IMG/VR virus record: IMGVR_UViG_3300036766_002288
Span: 1-64,000 of that record
DNA length: 64,000 nt
Reading direction: 5' to 3' (one strand)
DNA from: a virus
Positions 39,001 through 46,406 of the stretch are shown one piece after another. Below the pieces are notes generated by a model. It did not search any database. It saw only the letters and a list, made by a program, of their open reading frames with translations, and had not been told where the DNA came from. Position numbers and translations under genes: made by a program. Every line of letters begins with the position of its first letter. Position 1 is the first letter of the stretch.

Positions 39001-39578
39001 AGACAGTAAACGCGGCGGACATTATTAAAAAAATAAGTGCCGTATACAGTGCTGTTTCACCTAATCCAGGGTCGAAAATGAAGGCAGTCATTAATAAAAA
39101 CTTAATGGCTAACGCATTTGATATTTATAAGCAAATTCTTCTTGACGCACACCAGGCTTCAGGCAAAACTGATGAACAAATGAAGCAAGAACTACAACAG
39201 GCTGGCTTAGGTACGGCGCATGATGAACCTGTTAAGGCCCCTCTACAAGCCCAGCCAATGCAGCAACAACCACAAGTAGCGGCTGTTGCTGCTAATGAGG
39301 TAGATGCTGTATTGGTTAATCTAGCTAAATATGATAGTGCAGCAGAATTCATAAAATTAGCTAATCAAATATTGACGAATGCAGATGAATTAAAGCAAAG
39401 TCCTAATCATGCTCTAATCGCGGACAAAATATTCCAGGCATTAGAAAAATGGAAAATCCGTAGAAATGAAAAAATGATTCAAAACTCTAAAGCAGGAATA
39501 CTGCCTGATATGGCAGAAACAAATGCTGTAAATACAGCATACAAGAAATTGAGAGACCTACATCAAACTTTGGCATAA
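36030..39578 (+). CDS. Unknown 1182-residue protein, probably virion-associated
   Basis: The start is put at TTG 36030 because GGGAGAG lies before it. The earlier in-frame TTG at 35973 has no site and overlaps the divergent gene. It starts with KPFEFESFFNKDWKKFIESA. The body is hydrophilic and Lys/Glu-rich, with long helical runs (for example about 870-950) and an acidic Pro/Gln linker near 1090. There are no transmembrane segments and no signal peptide. It is the largest uninterrupted gene here and is surrounded by virion genes. I do not recognise a domain; an internal head enzyme or tail protein is possible. Confidence 0.6.
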   Translation: MFIKPFEFESFFNKDWKKFIESALFEAHHKAKEALSMGGGEVPKMHFLPGDYTKDQKYFTQFHPEALGHAAKQRYADDLLKMGQHWDVTGKLPEDMDRAEGGFRTIIKKPGRKSAEESGIDRFRVYKHVLSDILTPEEYADLDDEQKKAYDEAPTEKVKDEESGEMVPKKLLKIYTGHSHLAKALSAPAKIISNQHEYEGNTKFKPGIGLNDIKMHDAEGNVIEPDPQHVKDYLASGHGPYDYDLGKVRMVPKELYEKLSDDEIIERMHPKWKSLYAHIAKDPNWTNMRDSLRHGDKKIVREIMSKNKSFKELSNAIDKTKKKMQEEPGHSMAGFEPIKTEKATSFMSDWMRASALGLLGPRLKEGEMVKDPVTGKKVPVHLMPSEEASKYFGGRNFTAGFHAGLSRGSKDGKKAHPGEHINLEIPVIPRMVSWEDQSVSGASLGHEQKKIWVPYLYDAKTIPHIPWNTEQKAIMAHRKNPDLLPGFGDSDKPLTPEEKEKLTAAYEDAINNKNSKGEPTAQASKLKQDSTSIDITNIMNNWDLLTPEQREHVVKNSRSLLQHAKAMHGKFDTASASDKYSHSNYSHGLGYDVNKSSIGSAYLHLNEAHRKAVIDKYSKQMAEEATKGVYGWLYGSKAAGAIMQGGKQGDEQKLSQSALVPQYIKAAMENVTPELIEISKYYLMTWLNDYWVGIDDSSVGLNAVKAPAIIANPEIATKERINKVISLMATLSQGAISNAPPRRARTKFGHQTGATSDIGGDTDITNLTSKEDQQKKYGQWQQDWWTNRLAKHPGEKVGMSWKGNLGEFTLPKIAEGIRQRVKDSLGGAASAEVDKAMAKATKRMQIAIEAAQALTGYYDNEYSLEKNEKGEPKYTEEELEKIVDERVKKELPETLAKQAPELFANMSKDEKEDLETRLREKQQSAGSMYLHHDSEKETPEYIKEFEEAMNEFWSNVATEESAYMPKYDETNKKFIDDTYKIYLPDFWKRGETVNAADIIKKISAVYSAVSPNPGSKMKAVINKNLMANAFDIYKQILLDAHQASGKTDEQMKQELQQAGLGTAHDEPVKAPLQAQPMQQQPQVAAVAANEVDAVLVNLAKYDSAAEFIKLANQILTNADELKQSPNHALIADKIFQALEKWKIRRNEKMIQNSKAGILPDMAETNAVNTAYKKLRDLHQTLA

Positions 39579-39579
39579 T

Positions 39580-39759
39580 ATGGAAGAATTATCTTTTAAA
39601 AAATGGTTGATGGAGATGGGTGGCGCAACCGATGCCATAGTCGGCAGTTGCGCCTCAACTGCTGACTACCAAGTTCAAGGTGCGTGTAGTGATTTAAAAG
39701 CAAGAAAACCCAAGAGAAAAAAGAATGAACAATCTATCCCAGATGCTACAAAATCCTAA
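39580..39759 (+). CDS. Very small late protein with CTS-like N-terminus
   Basis: A 59-residue protein whose ATG lies one base after the stop of the 1182-residue gene. It starts MEELSFKKWLMEMGGATD, with LME at 10-12, a CTS-like peptide shifted by two residues. It is then Cys/Ser-rich (VGSCASTADYQVQGACSD), with a basic tail (KARKPKRKKNEQ). It overlaps the next gene by 35 bases. Confidence 0.6.
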   Translation: MEELSFKKWLMEMGGATDAIVGSCASTADYQVQGACSDLKARKPKRKKNEQSIPDATKS

Positions 39760-39982
39760 AACAATGGTTTTGAGAAAATTCATGGTAGAGGTTTTAGGTA
39801 ATAAAATCGTAAATTATGAAGACTTGTTAACTAGAATTGGGGTTAATTTGGTTACGGAGAGTGACCTTCAAGCATTTACACACATGATTAATGACATATT
39901 GGGCGTGGGTTATCTAAAAGCAGTCACGGATTACAGGACTCAATTAAACGATATGGGTATTGAAGTTACTATCAAGGAATAA
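39725..39982 (+). CDS. Hypothetical helical protein
   Basis: An 85-residue, mostly helical protein (TMVLRKFMVEVLGNKIV, LQAFTHMINDILGVGYLKAV). It follows the CTS-like gene with overlap, so it shares its message. No family was recognised. Its 3' end overlaps the opposing gene by 11 bases. Confidence 0.6.
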   Translation: MNNLSQMLQNPKTMVLRKFMVEVLGNKIVNYEDLLTRIGVNLVTESDLQAFTHMINDILGVGYLKAVTDYRTQLNDMGIEVTIKE

Positions 39983-40493
39983 AGTTCGGCTGATAATCAC
40001 TTATCTGTGACGTAACTATCCAGAAATTACTATCTCCATAACTTTCATTACTTTTAATTCTCCACCATCTCCTATCTGTATTCAGTGGAAAAATAACAGA
40101 GTTTTCAGGAACTTCCTGTTTGGTGATTAGTTTTAAATAAAGGTCCGTTGTTTCGTAAACTTTAGCTTCAAAAGTAAACTTATCACCATATTTTATTCTA
40201 TTGTAGTTGGACCCATAAAGCGGATCAACTTTGGTAATAACGGTAGCAGGAAGACACCACACATCAAATACGTCCACATCCTTTTCAGTACTTTCTTTAG
40301 ACTTTTCTATTACTATCCCAGCTTCTTTGATTTCGACCTTAATTTTTTCTGGTTCGGGTTGACTATAGGTTCTTTGCCCAAATTTGTTGTGGAACTTAAT
40401 CTCTTCGCTTTTCGGCCATAGCGATTGGGAATTCATTACAGGATTTGGCTTGCTGTAGCAGTATATGCTACCGTCCTTATTTTTGATGGCCAT
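39972..40493 (-). CDS. Putative virion protein
   Basis: A 173-residue protein starting MAIKNKDGSIYCYSKPNPVM, similar in style to MTIKNCDGTPYQLSG of the plus gene at 41154. The C-terminal half is a beta domain (DKFTFEAKVYETTDLYLKLI, WWRIKSNE, FWIVTSQISDYQPNF). T4-like marine phages have similar proteins near neck genes. Role unknown. Confidence 0.5.
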   Translation of the reverse strand: MAIKNKDGSIYCYSKPNPVMNSQSLWPKSEEIKFHNKFGQRTYSQPEPEKIKVEIKEAGIVIEKSKESTEKDVDVFDVWCLPATVITKVDPLYGSNYNRIKYGDKFTFEAKVYETTDLYLKLITKQEVPENSVIFPLNTDRRWWRIKSNESYGDSNFWIVTSQISDYQPNFIP

Positions 40494-40532
40494 AATTTAA
40501 CACTTTTATAGGAATATAACTAAGCTATATGT

Positions 40533-41144
40533 ATGTATGATCCTAATTATCATAAAAACCGAGCCGAAAAACGTAAACTAAGAGGCCAATGCAGATATTG
40601 TGACAGCACAATATGTGCTAATTCCACAGTATCATGTAGTGCTTGTCTTAAAAGGTATAATAACTATAAGAAAAGAAGAAGGGTATTCGAGATATGCAGA
40701 AATTGCCCCAATAAAATCAGTAAAAGATCAAGTTGCCTATGTGATATGTGTCTCGATAAAAATAAGACAAGGATACACGGTTATGTGACAGATATAGACG
40801 AAACTTCTATAGCTAGAAGAAAATATGCTTCAATCAAGTCAAGTGCCAAAAAAAGAGATATTGATTTATCATTAAACATTAGTGAATTTATTGACTGGTA
40901 TATATCGCAACCTCCTGAATGTTATTATTGCGAAATACAGATCAACGAACTTAAAAAAATAAAAAGAAAAAAATCAATAATGACAATAGACAGAAAAGAA
41001 AACTCTCTTGGCTACACTTTGGACAATATTTGTCTGGCTTGTTTTCGCTGTAATAATATGAAAAGCAATTTTTTCAAGAGTAATGAGTGGAAAGAAATAG
41101 CATCCAAATACATTGTGCCAAGAATCAATGAGTATCATGCATAA
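40533..41144 (+). CDS. HNH endonuclease with N-terminal zinc fingers
   Basis: A 203-residue protein. Cys pairs CRYC, CSAC, CRNC and CDMC fill the first 75 residues. The catalytic end has CYYC (130-133), then TIDRKENSLGYTLDNICLAC (151-170) and CNNMKSNFFKSNEW, a well-known phage HNH pattern with N165 and the D-x-x-x-E/N strand. It is inserted between virion genes, as expected for a homing endonuclease. Looks intact. Confidence 0.75.
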   Translation: MYDPNYHKNRAEKRKLRGQCRYCDSTICANSTVSCSACLKRYNNYKKRRRVFEICRNCPNKISKRSSCLCDMCLDKNKTRIHGYVTDIDETSIARRKYASIKSSAKKRDIDLSLNISEFIDWYISQPPECYYCEIQINELKKIKRKKSIMTIDRKENSLGYTLDNICLACFRCNNMKSNFFKSNEWKEIASKYIVPRINEYHA

Positions 41145-41147
41145 ATA
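41140..41147 (+). promoter_or_regulatory. Late promoter octamer CATAAATA abutting a start codon
   Basis: Six bases (ACTTAT) separate the octamer from the ATG at 41154, so transcription would start about one base before the ATG. No Shine-Dalgarno site is present. Confidence 0.6.
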
Positions 41148-41153
41148 ACTTAT

Positions 41154-41741
41154 ATGACTATTAAAAATTGCGACGGAACGCCTTATCAACTTTCTGGTTC
41201 ATTAGACCTTTTCGACCCAACAAGTCCAGATCATGCGCTTGTAAGTTCTTTTGATTCCCAGCTTATTGATATAGCAGGCTCACCTATATTTTACTACGAA
41301 GTCTTTATACAGACTCATAATACTTTAGATAGGTTATATCGTGAAGATCGCGGAAAGATTTTCTCTAACAACCCAATACAACTAAAAGGCTACTACGAAC
41401 CTATACCTTCTCAGAACTTCATCAACCAGTTTGGTATTGATGCACCAGATGAATTAAAGATTCAATTTAATTACAATGACGTGCTTAAAGCCATAGGTCA
41501 TCCGCCAAAGGTTGGGTCTAGAATTTTTACACCACTTAAATCTGAAAATTGGGTTGTTATTCAGAGAAATGCAGGGGACTTCTTCTTATATGACCAGTTA
41601 AGATTAACGCTTATAGTTCAGAGATTCCAGGAATCTGTTTCTACTGGCGAAGGTCGTGTTACTCAGAAACGACCCGACATTAACTTAAATACAGGTAGTG
41701 CAATAGTGGACAATAATAGCAACAATATAAAATGCAAATAA
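41154..41741 (+). CDS. Putative neck / tail-completion protein
   Basis: A 195-residue protein. The blocks RGKIFSNNPIQLKGYYEP, NFINQFGIDAPDELKIQFNY and GHPPKVGSRIFTP recall a T4-like marine phage virion protein that sits between neck and tail-sheath genes. Here it is the first gene of the sheath-tube cluster. A late octamer is directly upstream. The exact T4 counterpart (13, 14 or 3) is uncertain. Confidence 0.6.
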   Translation: MTIKNCDGTPYQLSGSLDLFDPTSPDHALVSSFDSQLIDIAGSPIFYYEVFIQTHNTLDRLYREDRGKIFSNNPIQLKGYYEPIPSQNFINQFGIDAPDELKIQFNYNDVLKAIGHPPKVGSRIFTPLKSENWVVIQRNAGDFFLYDQLRLTLIVQRFQESVSTGEGRVTQKRPDINLNTGSAIVDNNSNNIKCK

Positions 41742-41750
41742 GGATAAGTT

Positions 41751-42857
41751 ATGACGAACATGAAAGATGTAAATGCAGAGAAGTCTCTAGTCGAATGCCA
41801 AGATAGAGACAACGTAAACTCTGTAAACATTGATCCAGTTCCAAAACAATGTGACGATAATTGGCCTTCTCAGAAAAGAGTCCCAAGGAATCCACCTTTA
41901 GATTGGCGTCAAGTGCCCAAAATACCTGATACCAAACTAGGACAAACTGGAAACTGTGACCCTATTCAAACTGGTCAAATCGTAAATGATCTAGACACAC
42001 CAAACAGAGAAGTGGTTTATCGTTATGCTCGTGGCATACGTGCTAATGATGAAGCAATGTTGGATACATTTAGAAATATAAAAGTAATTGATGACCAAGG
42101 CCAGCAACACACTATTCCAATTATATGGGCCAGTCAAGAAAAAGCAGTAGATATGATACTGCAAGATAACGTTAGAAAAGATAATTCTTTAGTAGTTGAC
42201 AGAATCAGGCTCCCAATCATGGCGATTTGGAATAATGGCATGACTCCAGACCTAAAAAGATTTACTTACCAAAAAGCATACTCAATATTGCCTTGGTTAA
42301 GCATGGACGGGCATAGTCCTGGGTTTACTCAGCAAGAAAAATATCAGAAAGATACTTTTTTCGGGGTTACTAGAGGTTGGCCAGTAGACATAAGTTATGT
42401 TTTATACATATGGACTCTTTACGAAGAGGACATGAATCAAATTTTGGAACAATGTTTCTTAAAATTTTCTTCTGTTGCGTATCTACAAGTGAAGGGCGTT
42501 TATTGGGAAGTTATTGTTACACTGGATAGTACAGCCAACAATATTGACTTAGAACCAGGGGATGCCAAGGTCAGAGTTCTTAAATATCAACTCAACATGA
42601 CAGCAAAAAGTTACATTCCGCAGCCAATTTATAGGCTCAAGCATCTTCCACCGTCTATATGTTCAGACCCAACGGCCAAACCTGATGACTTAGTATTTCC
42701 AAGAACTCCTATGGCTCCTGACCTGGAAAATCCAGAAATGCCAGCAGGCGTCCCGATGAATACTATGGAAGTGATGACAGATGAAGAAATGAGAAAGGCT
42801 ATTGCGGAAGTCCGCAATAACTTAGCAGAACTTGAAAAATCTTTAATACAGAAATAA
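41751..42857 (+). CDS. Tail sheath stabiliser / completion protein (T4 gp15-like)
   Basis: A 368-residue protein. The central part (VVDRIRLPIMAIWNNG, RFTYQKAYSILPWL, GWPVDISYVLYIWTLYEEDM, LEQCFLKFSSVAYL) has the order of the gp15-type family, which caps the tail and meets the head. Length exceeds T4 gp15 by about 100 residues, owing to N- and C-terminal arms. It lies directly before the sheath gene, the position expected for such a protein. Confidence 0.6.
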   Translation: MTNMKDVNAEKSLVECQDRDNVNSVNIDPVPKQCDDNWPSQKRVPRNPPLDWRQVPKIPDTKLGQTGNCDPIQTGQIVNDLDTPNREVVYRYARGIRANDEAMLDTFRNIKVIDDQGQQHTIPIIWASQEKAVDMILQDNVRKDNSLVVDRIRLPIMAIWNNGMTPDLKRFTYQKAYSILPWLSMDGHSPGFTQQEKYQKDTFFGVTRGWPVDISYVLYIWTLYEEDMNQILEQCFLKFSSVAYLQVKGVYWEVIVTLDSTANNIDLEPGDAKVRVLKYQLNMTAKSYIPQPIYRLKHLPPSICSDPTAKPDDLVFPRTPMAPDLENPEMPAGVPMNTMEVMTDEEMRKAIAEVRNNLAELEKSLIQK

Positions 42858-42859
42858 TT

Positions 42860-44116
42860 ATGAAAAAAACAGCACTAATAGGTCCAGCGGGCAAAGGCCC
42901 GATAAACACTCCAATATATGTTCACAACATACAAGAACTAGTTGATAATTTTGGGAGTCATTCAGACTTGGTAAGTACTGCTCAACATCTAATATTTTCT
43001 GGGCATACTCCTTTGATAGTAAGGGTGGCGGGGCCTCAATCTTTACAAACACCGTATGTGAGAATAAAAGACAAAAATCAAAAACTATGCATGGTTATTG
43101 GTGCTGACTCCCCAGGTTCAGAAGGCATCTTAACCAGCATAGATGTGAGTCATAATCAAGACGATACATTCAATTTAGAAGTTTATAACAGCGGTCAACG
43201 AGTAGAGTTTTGGGGTAATCTAAATTTACAGTCCGTCGAAGAGACAATTAATCTAGCTTCCAAGTGGATTAATTTAAAAATAGTAAACAAATCTTTACCC
43301 CCTCCTAAACTCTACCAATTAAAATGTGAAGAAAACTTATTCAACCCTCGCAAGGAAGATGAGCCTCACATATATTTAAATGGCCTAAGAACTTTAGAAG
43401 ATTTTGATATAGAATTTATTTCGATGCCAGGCTGTAGTTCAATCAAGGCTATTAATTTCGCCATAGAGCATTGTGAAGAAAGGGATCGAATTTTAGTAAT
43501 AGACTCCCCAAAAGGCTATAAGCTTTTGGAGACCTATAAATACTGCAAATATTTGACGCCATCGGACAACGCAATGATTGCATGGCCTTGGGTTCTTAAC
43601 AATAAATCATTCGCACCGCCTTCTGGGGTGATTCTATCCAATTTATTAAGTTGGTCCTTTGTGTGGCAACCTGGAAAATTAAAACTAACTGGCATTACTG
43701 GTACAGAGTTCGAGGCATTCTCAGATGAACTATCTTACATATCAAAAGAAAAACACATTATAAATATAATCAAAACAAACCCAGATTCTGTGATTAATAA
43801 CGTATTAAAAACACTGGATGGAAACAAAGTTTCAAAAAGAAGGCTATTAGCTGGTGTAAAGAGAGATATCAAGAAGGCGACCGTCGATTTGTTGCAGAAC
43901 TATAAGCCCACAGACCCTATCTTCAGGGGTAAATTTATGAGTGTAACCGAGTATATACTTAACCAGATCAGGGAGGATCAAGGAATTAATAATTCCTTGA
44001 TCCAGGTGAACGAATTGACAAAAGAGGAAGAATTTTCAGTAAGTATAGGGGTTCAACTAATAGATACTCTAGAATTTATAAATATCGAGTTTAAATTTCT
44101 TGATATAGGGGGATAA
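42860..44116 (+). CDS. Contractile tail sheath protein (short form)
   Basis: A 418-residue protein that forms the contracting outer tail tube. It begins KKTALIGPAGKGPINTPIYV with NIQELVDNFG, the classic sheath N-terminus, then TPLIVRVAG. The C-terminal part (KKATVDLLQNYKPTDPIFRG, SIGVQLIDTLEFINIEF) fits the conserved sheath core. It is about 240 residues shorter than T4 gp18, so it lacks the outer protrusion domains. It is followed by two tube-like genes. A 13-bp hairpin lies in the coding sequence at 43975-44003. Confidence 0.8.
   Translation: MKKTALIGPAGKGPINTPIYVHNIQELVDNFGSHSDLVSTAQHLIFSGHTPLIVRVAGPQSLQTPYVRIKDKNQKLCMVIGADSPGSEGILTSIDVSHNQDDTFNLEVYNSGQRVEFWGNLNLQSVEETINLASKWINLKIVNKSLPPPKLYQLKCEENLFNPRKEDEPHIYLNGLRTLEDFDIEFISMPGCSSIKAINFAIEHCEERDRILVIDSPKGYKLLETYKYCKYLTPSDNAMIAWPWVLNNKSFAPPSGVILSNLLSWSFVWQPGKLKLTGITGTEFEAFSDELSYISKEKHIINIIKTNPDSVINNVLKTLDGNKVSKRRLLAGVKRDIKKATVDLLQNYKPTDPIFRGKFMSVTEYILNQIREDQGINNSLIQVNELTKEEEFSVSIGVQLIDTLEFINIEFKFLDIGG
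43975..44003. repeat. Perfect 13-bp inverted repeat inside the sheath gene
   Basis: GGATCAAGGAATT (43975-43987) and AATTCCTTGATCC (43991-44003) around AAT. In frame it encodes EDQGINNSLIQ. It may be chance or an RNA processing site between sheath and tube messages. Confidence 0.7.
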
Positions 44117-44119
44117 ATA
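44112..44119 (+). promoter_or_regulatory. Late promoter octamer GATAAATA
   Basis: Overlaps the end of the sheath gene, 19 bases before the tube ATG at 44139, with AAGGAG between. It would boost tube mRNA over sheath mRNA. Confidence 0.6.
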
Positions 44120-44138
44120 AAGATTAAGGAGATTCAAA

Positions 44139-44804
44139 ATGGCATGTGATATTGATACGTTAGACGAAGCTGCCGTAAGAACCGCTGCCGACCCGAATGA
44201 TTTATGCGGTGGTAATAAGCCTATGGGTCTTGGTGCATTGGGTAACGGAAGTATTATATTCAAACGAAAATTTCGTTGGACTTTGGAAATAGAATATTGC
44301 TGTAATAGTGATGGACCCCCTAAAGTCGTAGCTAAAGAATTCGTTAAAACTGGCAATAGACCACAAATTGAGTTTGATGAAGTTCAAATTGATTACTTGA
44401 ACGCCAGAACGTGGATTCCAGGCAAAGGCGTCTGGCAACCAATAGAGTTCACTTATTATGACGTTGCTGGGAACACAGCTGGAGTTGGTATTAATACAAG
44501 TTCCATTTTAGGTTGGATTGCAAGTATTTATGATTTCAATGAACCAGTATGTTTACCAATGAATAGTGCATTGCAAGCATATGAAGGTATCGGAAGACTT
44601 ATTCTATGGGATGGTTGCGGCAATCCTTTGGAAGGTTGGATATTAAGACATATGTGGCCAAAAACAGTTAATTGGGGTGATTTGGATATGACTAGCAATG
44701 ATGAATGCACAATCACATTGACGATGAGATATAGTGATGTATCCTACATTAGTTATTGCCCAGCACAAACTCTGGACAAGTGCCCATGCATTCCATGTCC
44801 ATAA
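44139..44804 (+). CDS. Tail tube protein (T4 gp19-like)
   Basis: A 221-residue protein forming the inner tail tube. Features: FKRKFRWTLEIEYCC strand, NRPQIEFDEVQIDYLNARTW, WQPIEFTYYDV, LILWDGCGNPLEGWIL and WGDLDMTSNDECTITLTMRY, the usual order in tube proteins. The N-terminus and the tail end (CPAQTLDKCPCIPCP) are Cys-rich. Own late promoter and strong ribosome-binding site. It is one of three tube-fold proteins in the window. Confidence 0.75.
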   Translation: MACDIDTLDEAAVRTAADPNDLCGGNKPMGLGALGNGSIIFKRKFRWTLEIEYCCNSDGPPKVVAKEFVKTGNRPQIEFDEVQIDYLNARTWIPGKGVWQPIEFTYYDVAGNTAGVGINTSSILGWIASIYDFNEPVCLPMNSALQAYEGIGRLILWDGCGNPLEGWILRHMWPKTVNWGDLDMTSNDECTITLTMRYSDVSYISYCPAQTLDKCPCIPCP

Positions 44805-44821
44805 TTTCATTAAGTTTCGAA

Positions 44822-44850
44822 GAGGGGCGAATTTTCGTCCCTCTTTTTTT
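44822..44850 (+). terminator. Rho-independent terminator
   Basis: GAGGGGCGAA and TTCGTCCCTC (one G-U pair), loop TT and seven Ts. It ends the sheath-tube message before the second tube gene. Confidence 0.8.
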
Positions 44851-44873
44851 ATATATAAACAAAGAGGTATTAT

Positions 44874-45671
44874 ATGGTATGTCAAGGTCAGCCAATGGGC
44901 TTTTATCGTGGTGAATGGGGTTCAGATGGCACCACGTTAAATTTCAACCCAAAACAGAAATCCAGATGGCTATTTCAAATACAAAATATTACAAGCGGTG
45001 ATGCTGGGTCTGGGCCATTACCTTGCATTAGAGCATCACGACCTAAACTACAATTCCGCCAAATGCAAGCAGAACACTTAAATGAGACAATATCTTATCC
45101 AAGTAAACCAGATTGGCAACCAATTCAAATTGTAATCTACGATAGATGTATATCATTTGAACACCCAATTATGACATGGTTGAGACAGCAATATGATCCT
45201 AGTCCTGTTGGTTGCAGTGCTTGGTATCCCTGCATTGATCCTTTGTCTTTTAAGACCTGTGCGCAGTTACTTTTGCTAGATGGATGTGGTAATATTGTTG
45301 AATCATGGACATTGGAACATTGCTATCCAGAAAATGTTGATTTTGGTGAACTTGACATGTCAAACATGGAAATTATTACAGCTGATGTGACACTAAGATA
45401 TGACCGTGCATTTCAAACGTTTCCAGTTGAGCCACATCCTTTATACCCAAGTGAGCCACATCCTTTATACCCAAGCACTACTTGTACATCCTGTGTTGAT
45501 CCAACATGTGATGAGTCTGAAGAAGGCGGCAGTGGCGGTGTTGATAACTCTGGTGGTAGTCAAAATCAACCTTCCAATGATACTAATGTATTCCCACCTG
45601 GCCCTGGAGGGGTCCAGACTAATCCTGGTTTTGCCCCTAGAATTGTGATTCCTGATTTTAGTATGATTTAA
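44874..45671 (+). CDS. Second tail tube-fold protein with C-terminal tail
   Basis: A 265-residue protein. Residues about 25-180 repeat the tube pattern: SRWLFQIQNI, RPKLQFRQMQAEHLNETISY, WQPIQIVIYD, LLLLDGCGNIVESWTL, FGELDMSNMEIITADVTLRY. An added tail (about 180-265) has a duplicated EPHPLYPS unit (24-bp tandem repeat at 45428-45475) and Gly/Pro/Asn-rich sequence. The tail may decorate the tube lumen or end. AAAGAGG precedes the ATG. Confidence 0.7.
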   Translation: MVCQGQPMGFYRGEWGSDGTTLNFNPKQKSRWLFQIQNITSGDAGSGPLPCIRASRPKLQFRQMQAEHLNETISYPSKPDWQPIQIVIYDRCISFEHPIMTWLRQQYDPSPVGCSAWYPCIDPLSFKTCAQLLLLDGCGNIVESWTLEHCYPENVDFGELDMSNMEIITADVTLRYDRAFQTFPVEPHPLYPSEPHPLYPSTTCTSCVDPTCDESEEGGSGGVDNSGGSQNQPSNDTNVFPPGPGGVQTNPGFAPRIVIPDFSMI

Positions 45672-45901
45672 TATTCAAACAATCCAGGAAAAAGACTTTT
45701 ACATTCTTCAATAATGTCTTCCAATTGTTTTGTTCTACAGTCCAAAACTCGACAAGCCCCGCTTTTGTTTAGTCTGCCTTTTTTTGTATAAACTTTAGAT
45801 TCATTTGTTAATAAAGCATCTATAATTTTACCATAACCCTTATCTATCAGTATTTGAATGATCTCTTGTTGTTCAATCGCTTCAAGCGAATTTTTCGACA
45901 T
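45668..45901 (-). CDS. Small phage protein, YTKKGRLNKS family
   Basis: A 77-residue protein with VYTKKGRLNKSGACRVLDCR, then a short helix. Small proteins with the same central motif occur in other T4-like phages, and an HTH-like DNA-binding part is likely. TTTAAATA and GGGGG lie before the ATG. Confidence 0.6.
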   Translation of the reverse strand: MSKNSLEAIEQQEIIQILIDKGYGKIIDALLTNESKVYTKKGRLNKSGACRVLDCRTKQLEDIIEECKSLFPGLFEY

Positions 45902-45911
45902 AAAAACCCCC

Positions 45912-45919
45912 TATTTAAA
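45912..45919 (-). promoter_or_regulatory. Late-like octamer TTTAAATA
   Basis: Read on the minus strand, 10 bases before the ATG at 45901. Confidence 0.45.
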
Positions 45920-45964
45920 TTAGAATTGATTATATATTAAAATTACAGTGTTGCAACATTAATC

Positions 45965-46381
45965 TTATGGATCAAGGTCGGGACTGTCATCCCAATTATA
46001 AACTCCATATGGGCAATAAGTTACAGGATACCAGCATTCATCAGGCTGACACCAGTAATACCATCCGCCAATATGTGGATTCCAATAGCAGAATGTGCCG
46101 AAATTCACAAACCACTTATGATGGGTCCAATGATTCCATTTAAAACCTTTATAACTATAGCCCCAATTATACTTTACGACTCCGACTTGTTTGAAATGAG
46201 GGTGATTATGATTAATAATAACCGTTGTGTTGTTGTTGTTAATGGTGTTGTTGTGGTTATGATTTGGTGGGGTGTTTGGTTTTTTTGGTGGATTTGGTGG
46301 GGTTGGAACAGGGACAGGAAGGGCCGCACTTAAAGGAATGGAAACTACAAACGCTAAAACTAAACCTAATATATATTTCAT
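45965..46381 (-). CDS. Exported Asn/His/Trp-rich protein, planctomycete-like
   Basis: A 138-residue protein with a signal peptide (about 1-19, MKYILGLVLAFVVSIPLSAA), a Pro linker, an Asn/His run and an aromatic C-terminal domain (GGWYYWCQPDECWYPVTYCP). This last pattern is, as I recall, common in planctomycete exported proteins. It would act at the cell surface. A late octamer and AAGGAG precede it, so it is expressed late. Confidence 0.6.
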   Translation of the reverse strand: MKYILGLVLAFVVSIPLSAALPVPVPTPPNPPKKPNTPPNHNHNNTINNNNTTVIINHNHPHFKQVGVVKYNWGYSYKGFKWNHWTHHKWFVNFGTFCYWNPHIGGWYYWCQPDECWYPVTYCPYGVYNWDDSPDLDP

Positions 46382-46398
46382 AAAATCTCCTTAATTTT

Positions 46399-46406
46399 TA
46401 TTTAGA
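46399..46406 (-). promoter_or_regulatory. Late promoter octamer TCTAAATA
   Basis: On the minus strand, 17 bases before the ATG at 46381 and overlapping the stop of the sigma factor gene, with AAGGAG in the leader. Confidence 0.55.
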
